In this document: in pieces, positions 5,893-9,065 of the stretch
How the letters are laid out: each line of letters starts with the position of its first letter
How positions within the stretch are numbered: position 1 is the stretch's first letter
The notes under the pieces: generated by a model
What the model was told of the DNA's origin: nothing
Seen by the model: the letters and a program-made list of their open reading frames with translations, nothing else
Database searches by the model: none
Program-made: the position numbers and the translations under genes
DNA from: Spirochaetaceae bacterium
GTDB taxonomy: Bacteria; Spirochaetota; Spirochaetia; Treponematales; Breznakiellaceae
Assembly: GCA_031265535.1 (NCBI GenBank)
Contig: JAISCO010000380.1
Location: 1 to 9,065, forward strand
Length of the DNA: 9,065 nucleotides
Direction: 5' to 3'

Positions 5893-5927
5893 TCCATTGC
5901 TAATTGTTCATTGCTAACTGCTCATTT
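5893..5927 (+). repeat. Heptamer array, five 7-bp units
   Basis: Units tccattg, ctaattg, ttcattg, ctaactg and ctcattt keep the 7-bp phase and fit the YTMATTS pattern loosely. A T/C-rich tract and then the 63-bp repeat follow, the same arrangement as at 3426-3547. Confidence 0.75.
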
Positions 5928-5944
5928 TTCCTTTTTCCTTTTTA

Positions 5945-6007
5945 CTTTTTACCTCTTTGCGGGGGCCATCCGTGTTGCGCTGATTTTCGTTTTGAAATCG
6001 GAATTGC
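5945..6007 (+). repeat. 63-bp dispersed repeat, copy 2
   Basis: This matches 3485-3547 without gaps and with four mismatches; the last 39 bases are identical. It again lies between a heptamer array and a plus-strand promoter, here 25 bases before a TTGACC box. Confidence 0.88.
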
Positions 6008-6032
6008 TGTGTAAACCCGCTGGCGGGGCGGG

Positions 6033-6062
6033 TTGACCATACCCGCGCTATATATTTATATT
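6033..6062 (+). promoter_or_regulatory. Sigma70-type promoter of the lipoprotein/HEAT operon
   Basis: TTGACC (6033-6038) and TATATT (6057-6062) are each five of six to consensus, with an 18-base spacer. Transcription would start near 6069, at the proposed GTG start of the lipoprotein. The -35 box coincides with an upstream TTG at 6033 that could be mistaken for the start codon. Confidence 0.55.
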
Positions 6063-6068
6063 ATAAGT

Positions 6069-6659
6069 GTGAGCTGGAAAATTTTATGCGTCATAGTATT
6101 TGTTTTGATTGGGATTTCGTGCGCGGCGCCTCCTCGTCAGCAGCCGCCAGTTGAAATTATTCCGTTGAACGAGTCTTACGAGGACGTTGAAACCCCAGTG
6201 CCGGGCAATGTCCTCGCCGCGGAAGCTGACGGCGGGCAGGGCGGCGCGCCGTTCGATCCAAACACTGTCACGCCTGAGCTATACTATGAAACCAAAGAAA
6301 ACATAGCCCATTTTATAAACGATTTGAATGTAATTATCAAATCAAAAAACTATAATAAATGGCTGACATACCTTGACGACGATTACTACGCTTATATTTC
6401 TTCGCCGGAGTATTTACAAAGAGTATCCACATCCGGTATACTACAGTCGAAAGGTATTGTACTATCGAATGTTTACGATTATTTTATAAATGTTGTTGTA
6501 CCCTCGCGCTCATACGGCAGGGTAGATGATATAGAATTCATAAGCGAGAACAGGGTAAAGGCAATAACTTTGAACAAAATGCAGCGGCTTCTTCTGTACG
6601 ATCTTGAAAAAACGCAAAACGGCTGGAAGATTGTTACGCCCAACTCTAAAAATTCATGA
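6069..6659 (+). CDS. Putative lipoprotein, unknown function
   Basis: With the GTG start at 6069 the protein is 196 residues, and begins with a compact lipoprotein signal: short basic N-region (K4), hydrophobic core, and IGISC with cysteine 18 as lipidation site. The lipobox is of the relaxed kind accepted in spirochaetes. A proline/acidic linker follows to about residue 70. The folded domain after it has a FINDLNVIIKSKNYNKWLTYL segment and a VVVPSRSYGRVDDIEFI segment ending in WKIV, reminiscent of NTF2/SnoaL-like folds, but I cannot name a family. The frame extends upstream to a TTG at 6033, but that codon lies in the -35 box and the extension spoils the signal peptide. No Shine-Dalgarno is seen before GTG. 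The HEAT-repeat gene follows after 16 bases, so the two are probably one operon at the envelope. Confidence 0.75.
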   Translation: MSWKILCVIVFVLIGISCAAPPRQQPPVEIIPLNESYEDVETPVPGNVLAAEADGGQGGAPFDPNTVTPELYYETKENIAHFINDLNVIIKSKNYNKWLTYLDDDYYAYISSPEYLQRVSTSGILQSKGIVLSNVYDYFINVVVPSRSYGRVDDIEFISENRVKAITLNKMQRLLLYDLEKTQNGWKIVTPNSKNS

Positions 6660-6675
6660 AAGATAGGAGCTACAT

Positions 6676-7386
6676 TTGGCTAAAAAGGAAACTATGACTA
6701 TAATTGTTAGTTTTTTTGTATTTGTATGTCTGGGCTTACTTGGAAATAATCCTTCTATTTACGCACAGGATATGTCAATCGAGGAATCTTATCTTCAGAA
6801 ATCTGTCGAGATGATGATTATTCGTGAACAGGCAATATCGAGTGATCGTGACGCGAAATTTCTTGCGCTTGAATATCTTAGGCAGATGATAGAAGACGGT
6901 ACCGATCCAAAAGAAATACAACCACTTTTAGCTCACATGGCGCTTGAAGGTGTTGTAAACAAGACCCGGGACGAGGGGCGGGTTGCGAATAATTATCCTG
7001 ACATACGCATGAAAGCGGTTGAATACTTAGGCAGTATAAAAACAAAAGAGTCGTCTGATACGCTGCTGCGTGTCATGATGGCAGACAACGAACCTACGAT
7101 TGTCAGCACGGCGGTACGTTCGCTTGGAAAACTGGGGTTTAACGATAACAACTACACGGTAAATGCCATACTATATGTTTTTTCACATTATGATAACATA
7201 AGACCGGACAATGTTTTAGCGCTTTCCGTTATTGACACTTGCAATACTCTTTCTCAAAACGACGATGTAAAAAATGTTGCGGTTTATAGTATGCTGATGC
7301 GAATTTCAAGCAACGCCGCATACATAAAACCGGTCCGCGATTATGCCGGTAGAACCTTAGCCAAACTTTATAAAAAAAATAGTTAG
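6676..7386 (+). CDS. Exported HEAT-repeat-like protein
   Basis: The 236-residue protein starts at TTG 6676, chosen because AGGAG (6665-6669) lies six bases upstream. An N-terminal signal peptide (K3-K4, then hydrophobic to about 24) probably ends near SIYA-Q (residue 30). The mature part is helical and shows HEAT/PBS-like units at about 56-98, 107-137 (DIRMKAVEYLGSI), 138-171 (TIVSTAVRSLGKL) and 178-232. Such repeats build a curved scaffold for protein contact and have no catalytic role. It is exported, probably periplasmic, and co-transcribed with the lipoprotein, which may be its partner. No lipobox or other domain is seen. The closing RTLAKLYKK is basic. Confidence 0.8.
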   Translation: MAKKETMTIIVSFFVFVCLGLLGNNPSIYAQDMSIEESYLQKSVEMMIIREQAISSDRDAKFLALEYLRQMIEDGTDPKEIQPLLAHMALEGVVNKTRDEGRVANNYPDIRMKAVEYLGSIKTKESSDTLLRVMMADNEPTIVSTAVRSLGKLGFNDNNYTVNAILYVFSHYDNIRPDNVLALSVIDTCNTLSQNDDVKNVAVYSMLMRISSNAAYIKPVRDYAGRTLAKLYKKNS

Positions 7387-7391
7387 TCGAG

Positions 7392-7419
7392 TTGTTCGGA
7401 AACTTCAGTTTCCGAACAA
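7392..7419 (+). terminator. 13-bp hairpin after HEAT-repeat gene
   Basis: Arms ttgttcggaaact and its exact complement surround a two-base centre, starting six bases after the stop codon. There is no T-run, so it is a candidate 3'-end structure or U-less terminator rather than a classical one. In practice the innermost pairs would open to give a four-base loop. Confidence 0.5.
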
Positions 7420-7575
7420 GCTCCGCTTAAAACGAATTGGCAGCCTTTAGTCCCACGACAACTAATGTCTTGACATCTTTCAAACTGTGGGTAGTATTCT
7501 CAAGACCGGAAGAAGAATATTTTACCTCAAAATCGAAAAAGTCGAAGAAGGAAACCGTAAACAGCGCCGGCGGGC

Positions 7576-7627
7576 GACAAAAACCGGCTGGCTGACAAAA
7601 CCGGCTGGCCGACAAAACCGGCTGGCC
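7576..7627 (+). repeat. Three tandem 17-18-bp units
   Basis: The unit gacaaaaccggctggcc occurs perfectly at 7594-7610 and 7611-7627; the first copy (7576-7593) has one extra A and ends in t. A partial fourth unit, gacaaaa, begins at 7633 after ggctt and forms the -35 box of the next promoter. The ccggctggcc core also makes the palindrome at 5738-5753. Confidence 0.88.
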
Positions 7628-7630
7628 GGC

Positions 7631-7660
7631 TTGACAAAATTCTTTTTTTCTTGATATAAC
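7631..7660 (+). promoter_or_regulatory. Strong sigma70-type promoter upstream of tRNA-Gln
   Basis: TTGACA (7631-7636) matches the -35 consensus fully and TATAAC (7655-7660) matches five of six for -10, with an 18-base spacer rich in T. It is the best promoter in the window. It points toward tRNA-Gln, about 210 bases from the predicted start to the tRNA, with no gene in between. Confidence 0.7.
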
Positions 7661-7712
7661 ATAATTACACTGTAAACAAATTAAGTATTGGGTATCTTGG
7701 CGAAAATTGTGG

Positions 7713-7767
7713 GTAACGGAAAAGTGTTTTTGCAAAGCAAAAACCTTTTAAGTGTGGAGTTGGCAGC
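7713..7767 (-). repeat. ~55-bp repeat with gtttttgc hairpin, copy 2 (inverted)
   Basis: The 8-bp hairpin gtttttgc-aaa-gcaaaaac (7726-7744) is flanked as in the copy at 5636-5697, but in the opposite orientation. Here it would be transcribed as part of the tRNA leader from the promoter at 7631-7660. Confidence 0.6.
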
Positions 7768-7879
7768 ATAGTTGCCGCTCCGTGACAAAAGATCCGGCAT
7801 AAAGCTCAAGATTTTGATTCTTGAGAGCAATATGCGCCCTCTTCTTAACTTGCTGACGGTTTTAATAATTGAAAAACGG

Positions 7880-7950
7880 TCCCCGGTTGTGTAATGGTAG
7901 CACGGCAGACTCTGGATCTGCTTGTGGGGGTTCAAATCCTCCCTGGGGAA
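7880..7950 (+). tRNA. tRNA-Gln, anticodon CTG
   Basis: All arms can be drawn. The acceptor stem tccccgg (7880-7886) pairs with ctgggga (7943-7949) with one G-T pair. The D stem is gtg/cac around a taatggtag loop. The anticodon stem gcaga/tctgc (7905-7909, 7917-7921) holds loop ctctgga with anticodon CTG at 7912-7914, reading the glutamine codon CAG. The T stem ggggg/cctcc carries loop ttcaaat. The discriminator base is A7950 and CCA is not encoded. No other tRNA is nearby. Confidence 0.95.
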
Positions 7951-7951
7951 A

Positions 7952-8107
7952 TCTGATAATTCCTTGTATTACAAAGACTTATGTAATGGCCGCCTAAATG
8001 CCACGAAAAAGAAGTTGCACCCCGCAAACGCAATTATTGAAGCGGGGGAAAAGGAATACCCGGAAACTTTTGTAGCCATGGAAAGCATACGGCAGGGTTC
8101 ACCCTGA
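7952..8107 (+). pseudogene. Start-less gene remnant directly after tRNA-Gln
   Basis: The frame that ends at TGA 8105-8107 is open back through the tRNA and, after it, encodes about 51 protein-like residues, including HPANAIIEAGEKEYPETF and VAMESIRQ near its end. There is no ATG in a sensible place and no Shine-Dalgarno; a TTG at 7964 is the only candidate start. It looks like the C-terminal end of a gene whose 5' part is lost at the tRNA boundary. I do not recognise the family. It could still be a chance frame. Confidence 0.4.
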
Positions 8108-8129
8108 ACGACACCGGAAAGGAGATATA

Positions 8130-8396
8130 ATGCCTGAACTAAGCCGGTTTTATAACATCGTGATAAAAATGCTTTTCAAGGACACGGTTCAGCACAACAA
8201 GCCTCACGTCCATGTTTTTTACAACGAGTATGAAGCGTCTATCGGCATTGACGGGGAATTGTTGGCGGGGAGTTTACCGGTCAAAGAAATGCGCCTTGTA
8301 TTGGCCTGGCTTGCTATCCACGAGGAAGAACTTTATGCCGCTTGGAACAAGGCTGTCAGCGGAATCCCCTTTGAAAAAATAGCCCCTCTGCGGTAA
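8130..8396 (+). CDS. DUF4160 small protein
   Basis: The 88-residue product fits DUF4160 from end to end: MPELSRFYNIVIKM at the N-terminus, the histidine-rich KPHVHVFYNEY segment (residues 24-34), ELLAGSLP (43-50), and a C-terminal helix with HEEELYAAWN. Length is typical. A clear ribosome site AAAGGAG (8118-8124) is five bases before the ATG. DUF4160 genes are commonly found beside DUF2442, as here, and the pair has features of a toxin-antitoxin-like module, though no biochemical function is established to my knowledge. This is the first gene of a four-gene run. Confidence 0.9.
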   Translation: MPELSRFYNIVIKMLFKDTVQHNKPHVHVFYNEYEASIGIDGELLAGSLPVKEMRLVLAWLAIHEEELYAAWNKAVSGIPFEKIAPLR

Positions 8397-8404
8397 GGAA
8401 AATC

Positions 8405-8683
8405 ATGTACGAAAAAGACGGCATAGTATATGCGGGAACCCTTGAACCGCTCCTGAAAGTCATAGCTGTTCAGCCTCTGGACGATTACCGTATGCATCTT
8501 GAATTCTCTACCGGGAAAACAAAGGTATTTGATTTCACCCCCTTGTTGGATATTCCTTGTTTCCGCCCATTACGTGAGAAGTCGTTATTTGATCAGGTCT
8601 ATCTTGATCATGGGGTTCCATCCTGGGACGGTGGAAATATAGACATAGCGCCGGAAGCGTTTTTTGCCGGGGAGGAGATATGA
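8405..8683 (+). CDS. DUF2442 small protein
   Basis: The 92-residue product has the DUF2442 pattern: V-x-PLDDYRMHLEFSTG (about 22-37), FDFTPLLD (42-49), FRPLREKSLFDQVYLDHG (53-70), and the closing WDGGNIDIAPEAFF. It begins with a short MYEKDGIVYAG leader seen in one subgroup. The ribosome site AAGGA overlaps the DUF4160 stop codon and lies five bases from the ATG, so translation of the two is linked. Members are small proteins thought to bind partners or DNA; direct evidence is lacking. Its stop codon overlaps the next start as ATGA. Confidence 0.9.
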   Translation: MYEKDGIVYAGTLEPLLKVIAVQPLDDYRMHLEFSTGKTKVFDFTPLLDIPCFRPLREKSLFDQVYLDHGVPSWDGGNIDIAPEAFFAGEEI

Positions 8684-8898
8684 CCATGACCGAATACACC
8701 GTTTTATTGACATGGGATGACGAGGCCTATGTTTGGCTTGCGTCAAGTGAAAACGTGCCGGGACTTGCCCTAGAAGCAGGGTCTCTTGACGCACTCATGG
8801 AACGCGTAAAATATGCGGTTCCCGACCTTCTGGGCCTCAAAGACATGGATATTAAAATCAACTTTAAGGCTGAACGGCTTGCCGAGATACATGTATAA
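8680..8898 (+). CDS. DUF1902 protein, HicB-like antitoxin candidate
   Basis: The 72-residue product begins with a beta-hairpin, YTVLLTWDDEAYVWLASSENVPGL, followed by a helix LDALMERVKYAVPDLL, which matches DUF1902 and resembles the partial RNase-H-like fold of HicB. It lacks the C-terminal DNA-binding domain of full HicB antitoxins. The ATG overlaps the DUF2442 stop by four bases, with GGAGG (8671-8675) four bases upstream; an ATG at 8686 is an alternative. A hicA gene follows three bases after its stop, so the likely role is neutralising that toxin. Confidence 0.88.
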   Translation: MTMTEYTVLLTWDDEAYVWLASSENVPGLALEAGSLDALMERVKYAVPDLLGLKDMDIKINFKAERLAEIHV

Positions 8899-8901
8899 AT
8901 A

Positions 8902-9065
8902 ATGGCGGAGTATGAAAAAAAAGTCCGGGAAGTCCTTAAACAGTATGGGTTTGTTTTTCACCATCACGGCAGAGGCGACCATGACGTATGGTTCAAAGCC
9001 GCCGTCAATATCAAGGTAACGGTGGACGGAAAAATAAAGTCCCGGCACATGGCAAACCAGATTAT
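8902..9065 (+). CDS. hicA: HicA-type toxin (5' part)
   Basis: Only the first 54 codons are in the window. They show the HicA double-stranded-RNA-binding-like fold: helix KKVREVLKQYGF, then HHHGRGDHDVWF with the presumed catalytic histidine at residue 27 (GxGDH, as in HicA subgroups), strands around VNIKVTVDG, and the start of the last helix SRHMANQI. HicA proteins are mRNA interferases inhibited by a HicB partner. The gene is three bases after DUF1902; no separate ribosome site is obvious, so it is probably translated by coupling. A full HicA would need about 15-25 more residues beyond the window. Confidence 0.88.
   Translation, partial: MAEYEKKVREVLKQYGFVFHHHGRGDHDVWFKAAVNIKVTVDGKIKSRHMANQI

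Larger units (their letters stand above)
5380..6032. other. Intergenic repeat field upstream of lipoprotein gene
   Basis: I find no believable gene in this stretch. It contains an inverted heptamer array (5510-5558), a ~60-bp repeat whose inverted copy lies before the tRNA (5636-5697), a 16-bp near-palindrome (5738-5753), a 7-bp inverted repeat aatttgc/gcaaatt around 5856-5882, a third heptamer array (5893-5927) and the second 63-bp repeat (5945-6007), ending in a cccgctggcgggg tract. Open frames at 5487-5768 (minus) and 5836-6036 (plus) read through these repeats and have repeat-derived peptides. Confidence 0.7.
7387..7879. other. Intergenic repeats, promoter and leader before tRNA
   Basis: This stretch has no convincing gene. 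It holds a 13-bp hairpin after the HEAT gene (7392-7419), a weak promoter-like pair (TTGACA at 7470, TAGTAT at 7492, 16-base spacer), the 17-bp tandem repeat (7576-7627), a strong promoter (7631-7660), the inverted copy of the gtttttgc repeat (7713-7767) and a 7-bp hairpin ctcaaga/tcttgag (7805-7825). A minus-strand open frame at 7427-7735 is interrupted by these repeats in composition and has no ribosome site; I do not accept it as a gene. Confidence 0.65.

Noticed and set aside
5836..6036. Plus-strand open frame of 66 codons
   Set aside because: It reads through a heptamer array and the 63-bp repeat; the peptide is a repeat artefact.
7427..7735. Minus-strand open frame of 102 codons
   Set aside because: It crosses the 17-bp tandem repeat and a strong plus-strand promoter, lacks a ribosome site, and its residues look repeat-derived.
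8585..9048. Minus-strand open frames over DUF2442, DUF1902 and hicA
   Set aside because: The plus-strand products match known families and are tightly packed as an operon; the minus frames have no such support.

Overview
The window looks like chromosome of a spirochaete, most likely a Treponema relative. This is inferred from the treponeme-like phosphatase at 3726-4496, the lipoprotein plus HEAT-repeat gene pair at 6069-7386, and GC-rich dispersed repeats in nearly every intergenic gap. No marker fixes the species. Base composition is mixed: most genes are moderately GC-rich, but 3548-4496 is clearly AT-rich.

Layout. (1) 2-655, plus strand: the 3' part of a DUF362 protein with two 4Fe-4S motifs. 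(2) 656-1000: a tandem 10-mer, one copy of a GC-rich dispersed repeat, and a minus-strand terminator. (3) 1001-2997, minus strand: a tightly coupled MoxR AAA+ ATPase and DUF58 pair without the usual VWA/Bat partners. (4) 2998-3568: repeats and a run of three-base-loop hairpins, ending in a heptamer array and a 63-bp repeat. (5) 3569-4496, plus: a good sigma70-type promoter, a possible 32-codon ORF, and an AT-rich PAP2-family gene whose second catalytic motif has lost its histidine. (6) 4732-5379, plus: a PrsW-type membrane protease. (7) 5380-6032: a second repeat field, containing the second 63-bp copy. (8) 6033-7386, plus: promoter, lipoprotein and HEAT-repeat protein, a probable two-gene envelope operon. 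(9) 7387-7879: hairpins, a 17-bp tandem repeat, and a strong promoter whose -35 box sits in the repeat. (10) 7880-7950: tRNA-Gln(CTG). (11) 7952-9065, plus: a start-less gene remnant, then DUF4160, DUF2442, DUF1902 and HicA, the last cut by the window end.

How parts may work together. MoxR and DUF58 would act as a chaperone-type ATPase with its membrane-associated partner. The lipoprotein and HEAT protein are both exported and co-transcribed. The last four small genes are packed so closely that they almost certainly form one operon: a HicA-type toxin with a small HicB-like partner, preceded by a DUF4160/DUF2442 pair that may be a second two-component module. Their position just 3' of a tRNA gene, after a gene remnant, fits an acquired cassette.

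The most unusual content is (a) the four-gene small-protein operon, (b) the layered repeat system, in which a 7-bp-unit array plus a 63-bp repeat lies directly upstream of two promoters, (c) promoters placed so close to start codons that translation may be leaderless, and (d) the degenerate PAP2 active site.
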